Source: Cellvibrio sp. UBA7661 (GTDB lineage Bacteria > Pseudomonadota > Gammaproteobacteria > Pseudomonadales > Cellvibrionaceae). Taken from it: DNA of 59,615 nucleotides. The notes beneath the pieces were generated by a model. That model worked only from the letters and a program-made list of their open reading frames with translations, did no database searches and had not been told where the DNA came from. The translations under genes and the position numbers were made by a program. Below are positions 25,416 through 35,252 of this stretch, in pieces. Where the stretch lies: assembly GCA_002483365.1 (NCBI GenBank), contig DLHT01000004.1, positions 1 to 59,615 on the forward strand, in the 5' to 3' direction. The stretch's first letter is position 1. Each line of letters begins with the position of its first letter.

Positions 25416-25426
25416 GGATTAATGTG

Positions 25427-26473
25427 ATGCGTAAGCAGGCGGGATTGTCCCTCGTAGAGTTGATGATATCTATCACATTAGGCTTGGTATTAATGGCCGG
25501 TGTTGTACAGATGTTTTTATCGAGCAAGAGAGTGTTTATCACCCAGCAAGGTATGTCCAGAATTCAGGAAACAGGGCGGCTGGGTATTGAATTTATGTCG
25601 CGTGATATACGTGCTGCTGCACGCTATGGTTGTTTGCGCTCCGACCCTGCGACTAACAATATTATTTTACAGGATGGCGACTTGGATCTTGGTGGTCTTC
25701 ATACTGATTTTGCTGAAGGAGTGATGGGGTATGACTCTGCAGAGGATTTGCCAAATGGAGCAGACGAAGATCTGGGGCTGGCAGAAGAAAGGATAGATGA
25801 AGACGAAAGTATTATTGTTTTACGCTCTGTTGCTGAGGTCGGTTTCCCAGTCAATAAGACCAGTAATGGTACTCAGGTTTTCGCTTACACCAATGCAACA
25901 GCTGTAGTCGACAATTGCGTGGATGATATCTGCAAAAACAAAGCTGTGATTGTGAGTGATTGTTACTCTTCGCGCGTTTTTCAGGTGACGGATTTGTCTG
26001 TTGCTGCAAATACACTGACCATTACCCATGCCCCAGGATGGGGAGGCGATGCCGCAAAACAACTGGAGATTTTCTCTGAAGGGGAGGTCGCTCCAATTAC
26101 TACCACTGTTTATTTTATTGCTGAGGGTGCTGGTGGTCAGCCAAGTTTATGGCAGAGAAAAGATGATGAGGGTGCACTTGAATTGCTCGAAGGTGTTGAA
26201 CGGATGCGCATTACTTATGCGCCAAGAGCAACGGTTGATAATCCCAACCCGACTTATAGCCTTGCTGCAGATATTGATGCTGTAGAGTGGCCATTAATTA
26301 ATTCGGTTAGAGTTGAATTGTTAGTTCGCAGTTTGGAAAACAATGTGCAAGAAGATCCGCAGTCTTACACATTTGGTGATGTATTGGTTGACCCTGCAGA
26401 GGCAGATCCGGACGATCGCTACTTACGTCAGGTGTTTACGACCACTATTGGTATTCGTAGTCGTGAAAATTAA
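25427..26473 (+). CDS. pilW: Type IV pilus assembly protein PilW
   Basis: A 348-residue large minor pilin. The leader MRKQAG precedes LSLVELMISITLGLVLMAGVV (Leu at +1, Glu at +5), followed by SSKRVFITQQGMSRIQETGRLGIEFMSRDIRAAARYGC, a PilW signature. The C-terminal part is a long beta-rich domain. GAGG lies 9 bases before the chosen ATG. It is part of the minor pilin priming complex with PilV, PilX and FimU. Confidence 0.9.
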   Translation: MRKQAGLSLVELMISITLGLVLMAGVVQMFLSSKRVFITQQGMSRIQETGRLGIEFMSRDIRAAARYGCLRSDPATNNIILQDGDLDLGGLHTDFAEGVMGYDSAEDLPNGADEDLGLAEERIDEDESIIVLRSVAEVGFPVNKTSNGTQVFAYTNATAVVDNCVDDICKNKAVIVSDCYSSRVFQVTDLSVAANTLTITHAPGWGGDAAKQLEIFSEGEVAPITTTVYFIAEGAGGQPSLWQRKDDEGALELLEGVERMRITYAPRATVDNPNPTYSLAADIDAVEWPLINSVRVELLVRSLENNVQEDPQSYTFGDVLVDPAEADPDDRYLRQVFTTTIGIRSREN

Positions 26474-26492
26474 TCGGAAATAGGTATTTAGT

Positions 26493-27047
26493 ATGAAGTT
26501 TTCAGCAAAATCGCCCAAGGCAAATGAAAACGGAGCTGTGTTGCTGGTAGGGTTGATAATGGTGCTTTTGATTGCCATTGTGAGTCTTGCTGCTATTCGG
26601 GGAACTGGATTGCAGGAAGGAATGGCGGGAAACATGCGCGACAGAAATATTGCTTTCCAGGCTGCTGAATCTGCTTTGCGGCAAGGTGAGTCTGTTGTTA
26701 TGCAGGCGGCGCTGCCGCTTTTTAATGGAAAAGATGGTTTGCATTTCGACTTGAATAAAACACCTGCAGATTCTGTTGCTTCGTTTACCGATGAAAAGTG
26801 GGCCGATGAAACGAATTGGGTCAAAAAAATAACATCCGACTTAACATGGGTTGCCAGTGAACCGGTATACATAGTGGAAGAACTGAACTCTGATATTGGC
26901 AAAGAGGCAGCTATTTCAGGCAGTGGAATAGATCAGGAAAGCCTTTCTTTTGAAACCGTTCCTTATCGCGCATCTGCTCGTGGGGTTGGTGCAAGCACGG
27001 ATACTGTTGTAATTCTCCAATCGTATTTAAAACGCATTCCTGATTAA
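26493..27047 (+). CDS. pilX: Type IV pilus assembly protein PilX
   Basis: A 184-residue protein with the PilX N-terminal pattern: NGAVLLVGLIMVLLIAIVSLAAI (no classical Phe +1), followed by GTGLQEGMAGNMRDRNIAFQAAESALRQGE, the most conserved stretch of PilX. It acts with PilW and PilY1 at the pilus tip. The gene lies 19 bp after pilW and 12 bp before pilY1. Confidence 0.9.
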   Translation: MKFSAKSPKANENGAVLLVGLIMVLLIAIVSLAAIRGTGLQEGMAGNMRDRNIAFQAAESALRQGESVVMQAALPLFNGKDGLHFDLNKTPADSVASFTDEKWADETNWVKKITSDLTWVASEPVYIVEELNSDIGKEAAISGSGIDQESLSFETVPYRASARGVGASTDTVVILQSYLKRIPD

Positions 27048-27059
27048 TGGAGTAGACAT

Positions 27060-30000
27060 ATGTTAATCAACAAAACGAAAGCTGCTGTGCGCAAACTTGC
27101 CGAAAAATGTTGTTTGCCTCGAATGGGCGTGGCTTCTGTGGTTGCGTTTTTTGCAATGTCAATTGCACATACGGCGCATTCAATTCCAGCACAAGCCCCA
27201 TTGTTTCAAACGAACCCTGTAACGCCCATCATGATGTTGAATCTCTCGCGAGATCATCAACTCTATTTCAAAGTCTACGATGACTACAGTGATATCACCA
27301 ATCCAACTGGTGGAGAGAAAGACGGCATTCCGGATACTACTTACATTCCGAAGTATGAGTACTATGGCTATTTCGACAGTAAAAAGTGCTACATCTACTC
27401 AGCCGATAATAAACGTTTTGAGCCGCACGATGCTGCCGATAGTGACTATTATTGTACGTCTGGTGGCAATGAATGGAGCGGCAACTTTCTTAACTGGGCA
27501 TCAATGACCAGAATAGATGCGGTTCGCAAAATACTTTATGGTGGTTATCGCTCTACAGATACCGCCTCAGAAACTGTGTTAGAACGTGCCTTCTTGCCGC
27601 ATGATGCCCACTCTTTTGCAAAATTTTATGATGGCGATGACATCGATAAGCTTACGCCATTTAATGATGTCCCTAAGTTGCAGAAGGGCACAGAAGCAAC
27701 GGGCATTACAATTTGTAATACCACTGCAGACACAGACACTGCGACTAACATGTCTCAACTATTGAAGAGCCCGCCATTATTGAGAGTGGTGAAAGGAAAT
27801 TACTCTTTGTGGGCGAGTAACGAGCGTTGGCAATGCAGATTTGATGGTGCCCCAAATGATAATGATAAAGGTGTTTCCGGTATCAACGCTTATAGTGCCG
27901 CGCCAACTGCAGGCTCTAGTGATATAAAAGGTGAATATGTTGCACGAGTCAAAGTATGTGTTGCCGGTTTAGAGGAGACAGATTGTAAACAATATCCCGC
28001 AGCAGGAAGTGCCAAAAAACCAGTCGGTTTATTTCAACAATTTGGTGAGACCAATAGAATTAATTTCGGTCTGATGACCGGCTCCTACGGAAAAAACAAA
28101 TCAGGCGGCGTATTGCGCAAAGCAATCGGCAATATGTCTGCTGAAATTAATGTGTCAACCAATGGAACGTTTACTGGTACGGCCGGTGCCATTAAAACCT
28201 TGGATGCTTTACGCATTTACGGTTATAACTATGGTGATGGCACTTACTCTGCTGGTACAAATCACGATAATTGTCCTGGTGGTATAGCGGGTTTTGCTAA
28301 TGGCACATGTAGTAACTGGGGCAATCCGCAGTCTGAAATATATTTAGAGTCATTGCGTTATTTGGCGGGTTCAACAGCAACCAGTGCTTTTGCTTCTGAT
28401 GACAGCGGCAGAATTGCAGGGCTTAACACTATCGCATGGGGAACCAAGCCCGTTACTGAAGCCAATTACTGTGCCCCGCTAAATATTATCCAATTTAATG
28501 CATCAAGCTCTTCTTTTGATGATGATGAATTGAGTGGTGCTGGTATTAATCTCTCTGACCTTAATGTGTGGACGAACAAAATTGGCAACGCTGCGCATGA
28601 GAATTTATCAGGTGACTATTTCATGGGGGCTAATGCATCTAAAAAAGATGGCATATGTACCGGGAAAAACTATTCGGCTCTCGCTGATGTTTTGGGTACT
28701 TGTCCTGATGCCCCTCGCCTTAAAGGTAGTTATGGTATAGCTGGCCTGTCTTATTTTGCTCGTCAGAGTGATATCAACACCTCGATAACAGGCGATCAAA
28801 ATGTGCGTACGTTTGGCGTTGCTCTGGCTCCTGCTGTGCCATCGATAAAAATTCCTGTTCCCGGATCTGATGAAGCCAAAATCGTTGAGATTTTGCCTGC
28901 TTGTAAAAGCAATCGTAAAACCACTAACGTAGATGGCGCGACTTCTGCTACAGCACAGCGAGAGGGTAATTGTGCAATAGTGGATTTTAAAATTGTAGAT
29001 ATCGATATCGACGAATCAAACACAGTCAACACTGCGAAGCTTTATGTTAACTGGGAATCCGCGGAACAAGGATTGGATTTTGACCAAGATGTATGGGGCA
29101 CTCTTGATATAGAAGTTGATAGTGGTGAGGCACGTGTTACCTCAAGAATATTTACGGTTTCAACTGCCGCGTCTATGGGTTTCGGTTATGTGATCAGTGG
29201 CACTGATAAAGACGGTTGGAAAGTACACTCTGGTATTCGGGATTTTATGGATGAAGACGAGGTTACCTATTGCGATGCTGTAGATAAGTGTACTTGTAAT
29301 GCAACCAATGTAAATGGAAAGTGCGATGGCTTAGCGGAAACCCCTCAGGCGCGATACTCCATCGGAAAAGACGCGACTGATACTGATGCTCAATTCTTGA
29401 AGTCCCCATTGGAGTTGGCGGCAAAGTGGGGCGGTTATTCCGTAGCGTTTGAGGCATCGGCGAAAGCGTCTGCAGCAAAAGAAAAAGCTACTTTTAACAA
29501 TGAATATTTGACCGCCAAGATTAAAGATAGGGATATATCCGATTCCTATTTTTACGCGACAGATCCTAGAACATTAAAAGATTCTTTAGAAACTGTGATG
29601 AACGACATTGCAGCCGGAATAGGTGCTGCATCATCAGTGGCGACTGTCAGTGCCCGTGTCAGTGAGGGGTCATTTGTTTATCAAGCTCAATTTAATAGCT
29701 CAGACTGGACCGGAAGCTTGCTTGGCTACACGTTTGAATCAGACGTGTTAGATGATAAACCTGAACTCTGTACCTCAACCATTAGGGATGCTACTGGTAC
29801 AGGTGTGTTATGCGAAGGAAGCATGCAGCAGTCGCCTGAGGGAAGAAATATTTACTTTAATAAAAATAACAATTTGGTTTCGTTTTCTTGGAGTGCATTA
29901 ACTGCTACGCAGCAGGCTGCCTTGAAGCTTGCATCAGAAGGTAGTGATTTTACCAACGCACAAAAGCGCGCTGACTGGATAACCGGCAGTGACACTTATG

Positions 30001-31499
30001 AAGAATCAAAGAAAACAACGGCGAGTATCCTCAGAAGTAGGGGGGAAGGCGATGACCGGAATATATTGGGCGATATAGTTAACTCTAATCCTGTATATGT
30101 CGGTTCAAGAAACTTCCGTTACAACAATTTACCTGGTGATGCCGGTGCAACCTACAGGGAGTTTTTGAGCGATAAAGTGGGTAGCGAAACAGCGTCCGGG
30201 TTTGCTGAGTTGGTAATGGTGGGTGCTAATGACGGGATGGTTCATGCCTTTAACGCCAAAACAATGAAAGAGGAATTTGCATTTATCCCCAATGGTGCCT
30301 TTGCGAAAATTGCCGCTATCACCGCTCCCAATTACACCTTGGGCGCAAGTGCGCATAAATACATAGTGGATGGGCCATTAACTTACAGTGATGTTTTTTA
30401 CAAAGGAGAATGGCGCCGGATTGTGGTTGGTACTTTGGGGGCCGGTGGTCGAGGTGTGTACGCATTGGATGTGACTGACGCAACACCCAAGCTACTATTT
30501 GAGTTGAGTGATGCTGATTATCCTCAAATGGGTTATGTGCTAGGTAAACCAATCATTGCCCCTATGAAAAATGGTCGCTGGACAATGATTTTTGGTAATG
30601 GCGACAGTAGTGAAAGTAAGTCCAGTTTATTCGTGATTGATCTTGAGGAACCTTTGAGTTCAAGTTACTCAAAAGTAATCGATACAGGTGCAGGAACCGG
30701 CTTGTCTGCGCCCACGTTGCAAGTTGATTCATTAGGTCGTGCGCTGCAGGTTTATGCCGGTGACATCGATGGTAACTTATGGCGTTTCGATCTCTACGAT
30801 ACAGACACCAATAATTCTAATGACGTGAGTAATTGGAAATTGGCTTATAAGCTCTTTGAGGCAAAAGATGGCACCAAAGCGCAACCCATTACCGCTGCAC
30901 CAACTTTAGGTATTAACGTTCCCAAGGATTACAAAACCATGGTGTATTTTGGTACGGGCAAATATTACGATGATGGTGATGACGCAGTCGGCAGCGTTAA
31001 GCATAGTTTTTATGCAATAGCGGATATCGGTTCCACAGTGAGCTATTCCAACTTGCGTAAAAAAACAATGAAGACTACCTATTCATCAACACCGAAGCGT
31101 GAGCTGGATAAAGATCAGAATCCTGATTGGAGAACTCAAGACGGATGGGTATTGGATTTTGATGATACGAGTGCTCAGGGCGAGCGCGTAACAACCAAGG
31201 CAATCTTGCTGTTTGATAAATTGATCTTTCCAACCTTAATTCCGTCTAATCATGCGTGTAAATATGGTGGCAATAGTTGGTTGATGGAAATACCCGCAGT
31301 CGGTGATCGATATGTGGGTGTGAATATACTCAAAGAAATGACCTATGCAGATTATTTGATTCTTGGAAATCTTAATGCCACTTTGAGTGGCGATATCGGC
31401 AATATTATTAAAAACAGTTCTTTGGGTAAGATAGAAACCGAAGATCTCTCTTTGCCTGCTCCAATAGAAGGCCGTCAATCATGGCGTCAGCTACAATAA
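27060..31499 (+). CDS. pilY1: Type IV pilus tip adhesin PilY1
   Basis: A 1479-residue exported protein, the tip-located adhesin and mechanosensor of type IV pili. A signal peptide of about 42 residues (ending AHTAHS) precedes the N-terminal domain. The C-terminal part is the conserved PilY1 beta-propeller (GFAELVMVGANDGMVHAFNA, EWRRIVVGTLGAGGRGVYAL, KNGRWTMIFGNGDSS and VYAGDIDGNLWRFDLYD). The N-terminal domain (PIMMLNLSRDHQLYFKVYDD) lacks the DxSxS metal-ion site of the von Willebrand A domain known in P. aeruginosa PilY1. It is followed 13 bp later by pilE; there is no pilY2. Confidence 0.92.
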   Translation: MLINKTKAAVRKLAEKCCLPRMGVASVVAFFAMSIAHTAHSIPAQAPLFQTNPVTPIMMLNLSRDHQLYFKVYDDYSDITNPTGGEKDGIPDTTYIPKYEYYGYFDSKKCYIYSADNKRFEPHDAADSDYYCTSGGNEWSGNFLNWASMTRIDAVRKILYGGYRSTDTASETVLERAFLPHDAHSFAKFYDGDDIDKLTPFNDVPKLQKGTEATGITICNTTADTDTATNMSQLLKSPPLLRVVKGNYSLWASNERWQCRFDGAPNDNDKGVSGINAYSAAPTAGSSDIKGEYVARVKVCVAGLEETDCKQYPAAGSAKKPVGLFQQFGETNRINFGLMTGSYGKNKSGGVLRKAIGNMSAEINVSTNGTFTGTAGAIKTLDALRIYGYNYGDGTYSAGTNHDNCPGGIAGFANGTCSNWGNPQSEIYLESLRYLAGSTATSAFASDDSGRIAGLNTIAWGTKPVTEANYCAPLNIIQFNASSSSFDDDELSGAGINLSDLNVWTNKIGNAAHENLSGDYFMGANASKKDGICTGKNYSALADVLGTCPDAPRLKGSYGIAGLSYFARQSDINTSITGDQNVRTFGVALAPAVPSIKIPVPGSDEAKIVEILPACKSNRKTTNVDGATSATAQREGNCAIVDFKIVDIDIDESNTVNTAKLYVNWESAEQGLDFDQDVWGTLDIEVDSGEARVTSRIFTVSTAASMGFGYVISGTDKDGWKVHSGIRDFMDEDEVTYCDAVDKCTCNATNVNGKCDGLAETPQARYSIGKDATDTDAQFLKSPLELAAKWGGYSVAFEASAKASAAKEKATFNNEYLTAKIKDRDISDSYFYATDPRTLKDSLETVMNDIAAGIGAASSVATVSARVSEGSFVYQAQFNSSDWTGSLLGYTFESDVLDDKPELCTSTIRDATGTGVLCEGSMQQSPEGRNIYFNKNNNLVSFSWSALTATQQAALKLASEGSDFTNAQKRADWITGSDTYEESKKTTASILRSRGEGDDRNILGDIVNSNPVYVGSRNFRYNNLPGDAGATYREFLSDKVGSETASGFAELVMVGANDGMVHAFNAKTMKEEFAFIPNGAFAKIAAITAPNYTLGASAHKYIVDGPLTYSDVFYKGEWRRIVVGTLGAGGRGVYALDVTDATPKLLFELSDADYPQMGYVLGKPIIAPMKNGRWTMIFGNGDSSESKSSLFVIDLEEPLSSSYSKVIDTGAGTGLSAPTLQVDSLGRALQVYAGDIDGNLWRFDLYDTDTNNSNDVSNWKLAYKLFEAKDGTKAQPITAAPTLGINVPKDYKTMVYFGTGKYYDDGDDAVGSVKHSFYAIADIGSTVSYSNLRKKTMKTTYSSTPKRELDKDQNPDWRTQDGWVLDFDDTSAQGERVTTKAILLFDKLIFPTLIPSNHACKYGGNSWLMEIPAVGDRYVGVNILKEMTYADYLILGNLNATLSGDIGNIIKNSSLGKIETEDLSLPAPIEGRQSWRQLQ

Positions 31500-31512
31500 A
31501 TTGGATTTTATT

Positions 31513-31938
31513 ATGAAAAAATTTGTGCGTGGTTTTACATTAATTGAGCTGATGATTGCGGTGGTCATTGTTGGGGTTTTGGTCGCAATAGCATATCCGT
31601 CATATTTGTCTTCGGTGCGGAAAAGTAATCGTGCCGAAGCAAAAGCTGAGTTAATGAGTTTGTCCCAACGTTTGCAGCGTTGTTATACGTCGTATACTCG
31701 ATTTAACGACGAAACAAATTGCGCTGTGTATAAAGACTTGAAAGATGGGGGTGTTATTACCCCCGGTACTGGTTTTTATAAAATCACTATTAGCCATACC
31801 GCCAGTTCAGAGACAACAACCTATAGTTTAAAGGCTACGGCGATTAAATCACCGCAGACCGAAGATACTGAAGGTGGGTGCAATGAACTGACGCTTGAGC
31901 ATACTGGCGCAAAAGCACCGGAAGAGTGCTGGAAATAA
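31513..31938 (+). CDS. pilE: Type IV pilin PilE (minor pilin)
   Basis: A 141-residue pilin. The leader MKKFVRG is cleaved before FTLIELMIAVVIVGVLVAIAYPSYLSS, and a C-terminal disulfide-type cysteine pair is present (QRCYTSYTRF... NC and GGCNELT... EECWK). The ATG at 31513 is preferred; no strong ribosome binding site is visible, so coupling to pilY1 is likely. It ends the minor pilin operon before a strong terminator. Confidence 0.93.
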   Translation: MKKFVRGFTLIELMIAVVIVGVLVAIAYPSYLSSVRKSNRAEAKAELMSLSQRLQRCYTSYTRFNDETNCAVYKDLKDGGVITPGTGFYKITISHTASSETTTYSLKATAIKSPQTEDTEGGCNELTLEHTGAKAPEECWK

Positions 31939-31940
31939 TC

Positions 31941-31979
31941 TGATGAATAAAGCCGCTTTTAAAGCGGCTTTATTCATCA
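31941..31979. terminator. Near-perfect palindromic bidirectional terminator between pilE and pilR
   Basis: The arms TGATGAATAAAGCCGCTTT and AAAGCGGCTTTATTCATCA are complementary over 19 bp with one central T. The right arm contains the final codons and stop of pilR (GAT-GAA-TAA on the minus strand), so the pilR 3' end forms half of the hairpin. It separates two convergent transcripts. Confidence 0.85.
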
Positions 31980-33373
31980 TCCAGCCCTAATTTTTGCAAG
32001 CGATAACGGAGTGAGCGGAACGTAATTCCAAGATGTTTTGCTGCCAGTGTTTTGTTCCATTTCGCCTGTTCCAGCGCATGGCATAAAATTTCTTTTTCAA
32101 CATCCTGAAGATATTCATCCAGCGAGGAGTATTCTGCACAGCGAGCAGGATAATCTACTGCTTGGTTGTTGGATCGTTGAGTAACTTTCTGTGAATAGGT
32201 TTTTTCTTCGCTTGAGGTGAATGAATTTTCCTGATTGCGCAATTGCAAATCCTGCGCGTCAATAACATTGCTCTCGCAAAGCGTAAATGCGCGCTCCAGA
32301 ATATTTTCCAGTTCACGCACATTGCCGGGAAAGTGATAATTGTTTAATAGCTTTTGTGCTTCCGTAGACAACAAGGGAGCGTCCATTCCAATTTCGTTTG
32401 CCAGTTTCTGTAATAGATGATGGGTCAACAGCGTGATATCTTCACGCCTTTCACGCAGTGGTGCGACAGCCAGTTGAATTACGTTCAAACGATAAAATAA
32501 ATCCTGACGAAAACGCCCTTCCTTTACTTCAAGTTCCAAATTTTTATGTGTTGCGCACAGAATGCGTACATCGGTAGTGATTTCATCCGCAGCGCCTACA
32601 GGCCGGATGGATTTTTCCTGAATAGCGCGTAAGAGCTTTACTTGCATATCCAGTGGTAAATCGGCGACCTCATCAAAAAATAATGTGCCTCCTTCAGCAG
32701 CTTGGAATAATCCTATTTTGTCTTGATGTGCGCCGGTAAAGCTTCCTTTCTTGTGACCAAAAAATTCACTTTCCATCAACTCGCGCGGGATTGCGCCACA
32801 GTTAACCGCAATGAACGGTTTGCTGGCGCGTGGGCCAAGATCGTGAATAGAGTGCGCAACCAACTCTTTGCCCGAGCCCGATTCGCCACTGATATAAACC
32901 GGTGCTTGTGATCGCGCCAGCTTTTCAATACTGCGGATTAAATCTTGAATCGCTTTTGACTCACCAATAATGGGTGTGGTTTTTTGTAAGGGCGGAGGTG
33001 TGTATTGGCTTGATTCGATGGCAGTAGTTACCAGCTTGCGCAGCGTGGCTAAATCCACCGGTTTGGAAATAAAATCAAATGCACCTGCTTTCATCGACTC
33101 AATAGCGGTATCGATGCTGCCGTGGGCTGTGATCACCGCAACCGGCAATTGAGGATGCTGTTGTTGGATGAGTTCCACTAATTCCAGTCCATTGCCATCA
33201 GGTAATCGCATATCGGTCAGGCATAGGTCGTAACGATGCTGTGCTAATAACTGCTTGGCGCTGGCGACTGTGGCTGCGCTGTCGGTATGGATTTGCATGC
33301 GTCCGAGGGTAATTTCCAATAGCTCGCGAATGTCAGGTTCATCATCAATAATCAGTGCGCGCTTTGTGGTCAT
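31970..33373 (-). CDS. pilR: Sigma-54-dependent response regulator PilR
   Basis: A 467-residue NtrC-type regulator. The receiver domain has the acidic pair D10/D11, the phosphoacceptor D54 (CLTDMRLPDGNG) and the conserved Lys in SKPVD. The AAA+ domain has Walker A GESGSGKE, the sigma-54 contact loop GSFTGA (the PilR form of GAFTGA) and Walker B GGTLFFDEVADLP. The C-terminal Fis-type HTH is NKTLAAKHLGITFRSLRYRL. It activates pilin transcription with sigma-54 under control of PilS, encoded upstream with 39 bp between. Confidence 0.95.
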   Translation of the reverse strand: MTTKRALIIDDEPDIRELLEITLGRMQIHTDSAATVASAKQLLAQHRYDLCLTDMRLPDGNGLELVELIQQQHPQLPVAVITAHGSIDTAIESMKAGAFDFISKPVDLATLRKLVTTAIESSQYTPPPLQKTTPIIGESKAIQDLIRSIEKLARSQAPVYISGESGSGKELVAHSIHDLGPRASKPFIAVNCGAIPRELMESEFFGHKKGSFTGAHQDKIGLFQAAEGGTLFFDEVADLPLDMQVKLLRAIQEKSIRPVGAADEITTDVRILCATHKNLELEVKEGRFRQDLFYRLNVIQLAVAPLRERREDITLLTHHLLQKLANEIGMDAPLLSTEAQKLLNNYHFPGNVRELENILERAFTLCESNVIDAQDLQLRNQENSFTSSEEKTYSQKVTQRSNNQAVDYPARCAEYSSLDEYLQDVEKEILCHALEQAKWNKTLAAKHLGITFRSLRYRLQKLGLDDE

Positions 33374-33412
33374 AGTGGTTCCCGATAATTATAAAATGTG
33401 CTGCGAAAATAT

Positions 33413-35080
33413 TTAGGATGTTTTTTCCGGGTGCGCCAGTTGCAGGTGGAAACAACTTTCACCTTTATCGGTGCGCTTGTAAGAAATAATGGCTTGATTG
33501 GCTTCACATAGTTCTTTGCAGATGTACAAGCCCAAACCAGAACCAGTATTTTCGGTTGTGAAAAATGGTTCAAACAAATGCTTATAGTTGTCGGTGTTAA
33601 TTCCTGGCCCGAAATCGATAACGCGGATATAGGGTTGGTGTTGTGTGACATCAATACCCATTTCAATTCGCAGTTGCGTGCGCCCATCTATGGCGGGACT
33701 GTAACGAATGCCATTGTCAAACAGGTTGGTTAATACTTGCTGCAATTGGCTGATATCAAATTTTGCTTCCATGCGGGTAAAACTATGGATGTCATCATAA
33801 ATAAAATCGCTGGTAATTTCGCCCAGGTTTTTTTCCAGCAGCTGTATATCCAACTGGTATCCGTTGGTTTTGCTGGATTTATAATCGGCGATAAATGCAG
33901 GCATCCACTTGCGCAAATCAATCGGTTCTTGCTTGGTTGGGCGTCGCCGTGACAATTGCAAAATATTTTCGATGATTTGGTTTACGCGTTTGCTGTGATT
34001 ATTAATGATGTCGAGCAAGCGCTGGTCGCTGGCGGGAAGTGTGTCTGTTTCGCCGAGTAATTGACTTGCGTGGCTGATAGCACCCAGCGGGTTGCGGATT
34101 TCATGTGCGATACTGGCAGTCAATCGTCCAAGTGATGCAAGTTTTAGTTGCTGTGCTTGTTGGTTGAGTGAGCGCACGTCCTCAAGGAAAACCAGAACAT
34201 TGTCGGTATTGCTTGGTTCAAGGTAAGCAAAATTGGCTTTTGCTTCAGTGGTGGTGTCGCCATCAATTTTTATAAAAGGCGAATGGTCATTGGCGTGGCG
34301 TTGCCAGGATTGATGTTTGCGATACAACTCGGGGAATCGGTCAAGCCGCAATGTTTCACCTGCTGCAGGGTGTGGGGCGCCTAACAGCTTTAATGCTGCC
34401 TGATTGCAGAGCTCTATCTCTGCGCGGTTGTTTAATACCAATATGCCGGTGCGCATTCTTTCAATGATCAACTGCGCCAATTTTTGTAAGTGTGCTGCAT
34501 GCTCTGCTTGAGCCTCTGCTTCAGCATAGGAGAGTCGGATTTTTTTAGTGAGATGTTGAAATAGTAGTGCAGTCAAAAATGCCAGGGCACTTAATGTGCC
34601 CGATGCAAACAATGCCTTGTTGTCTTGTGTGAGAATTAAAAAGCGATATGTGCCTTCGCCGATGACAACGACGGTGGTGATAGCGGCAAGAAAAAATGAA
34701 ATGCGCTCACGCAACATTATCCCGCCCGCAGCAATCGCAACCAATAATAAATAACCCAGTCCGCTAATCGCGCCGCCGCTGGAATGCATCAATATGCCAA
34801 TCGCAACCACATCAATTAACAGGGAGCCAAACAGTTGGCGTTGTGAGGGCGAATATTTCAGTCGCCACATCACTATCAATGTCATGAAGTTGATCGCTGT
34901 GTAGGCGATGGAGGTATAAAAAAACAAGGTGGGGTTGTCATTGCCCAGCACTTTTGGGGCAAATTCAAGTTGAAACATCAATAGCAGGACACTGCCCAGC
35001 AAGGTGCGGTAATAGGTGTAAATACGCAGCAAGTCATAAGGGTTATAGTTGCGCGGATTGTTGAGCAAACTGGATGTCAT
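33413..35080 (-). CDS. pilS: Sensor histidine kinase PilS
   Basis: An inner-membrane sensor kinase of about 555 residues. The N-terminal half has six hydrophobic segments (from LGSVLLLMFQLEF to GTLSALAFLTALLF), then a coiled-coil and PAS-like linker. The H-box ASIAHEIRNPLGAISHASQLL, the N-box LTNLFDNGIRYS and the G-boxes DFGPGI and GSGLGLYICKEL are intact. The start is uncertain: ATG at 35080 has AAGGA about 12 bases upstream, ATG at 35110 has none; the frame is open further into nadE but that is not coding. It phosphorylates PilR. Confidence 0.93.
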   Translation of the reverse strand: MTSSLLNNPRNYNPYDLLRIYTYYRTLLGSVLLLMFQLEFAPKVLGNDNPTLFFYTSIAYTAINFMTLIVMWRLKYSPSQRQLFGSLLIDVVAIGILMHSSGGAISGLGYLLLVAIAAGGIMLRERISFFLAAITTVVVIGEGTYRFLILTQDNKALFASGTLSALAFLTALLFQHLTKKIRLSYAEAEAQAEHAAHLQKLAQLIIERMRTGILVLNNRAEIELCNQAALKLLGAPHPAAGETLRLDRFPELYRKHQSWQRHANDHSPFIKIDGDTTTEAKANFAYLEPSNTDNVLVFLEDVRSLNQQAQQLKLASLGRLTASIAHEIRNPLGAISHASQLLGETDTLPASDQRLLDIINNHSKRVNQIIENILQLSRRRPTKQEPIDLRKWMPAFIADYKSSKTNGYQLDIQLLEKNLGEITSDFIYDDIHSFTRMEAKFDISQLQQVLTNLFDNGIRYSPAIDGRTQLRIEMGIDVTQHQPYIRVIDFGPGINTDNYKHLFEPFFTTENTGSGLGLYICKELCEANQAIISYKRTDKGESCFHLQLAHPEKTS

Positions 35081-35252
35081 GGTTTGTGCATATTCCTTGT
35101 ATCTATTCATTAGGAAATAACGGGCATTAGCAAATAACGGATATCGGACATAACAGGCTTTTGGAAATGGCCGGGTAAAATCCGCTTGGCTTTGAAAGCG
35201 TATATCGCGGACAATGCGCGCCTGTCTTTTTGCTGATGATACCTTTATGCCT

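Noticed and set aside
32740..32757. Change of the GAFTGA loop to GSFTGA in PilR
   Set aside because: This is the normal form in PilR proteins as I know them, not a loss-of-function mutation.
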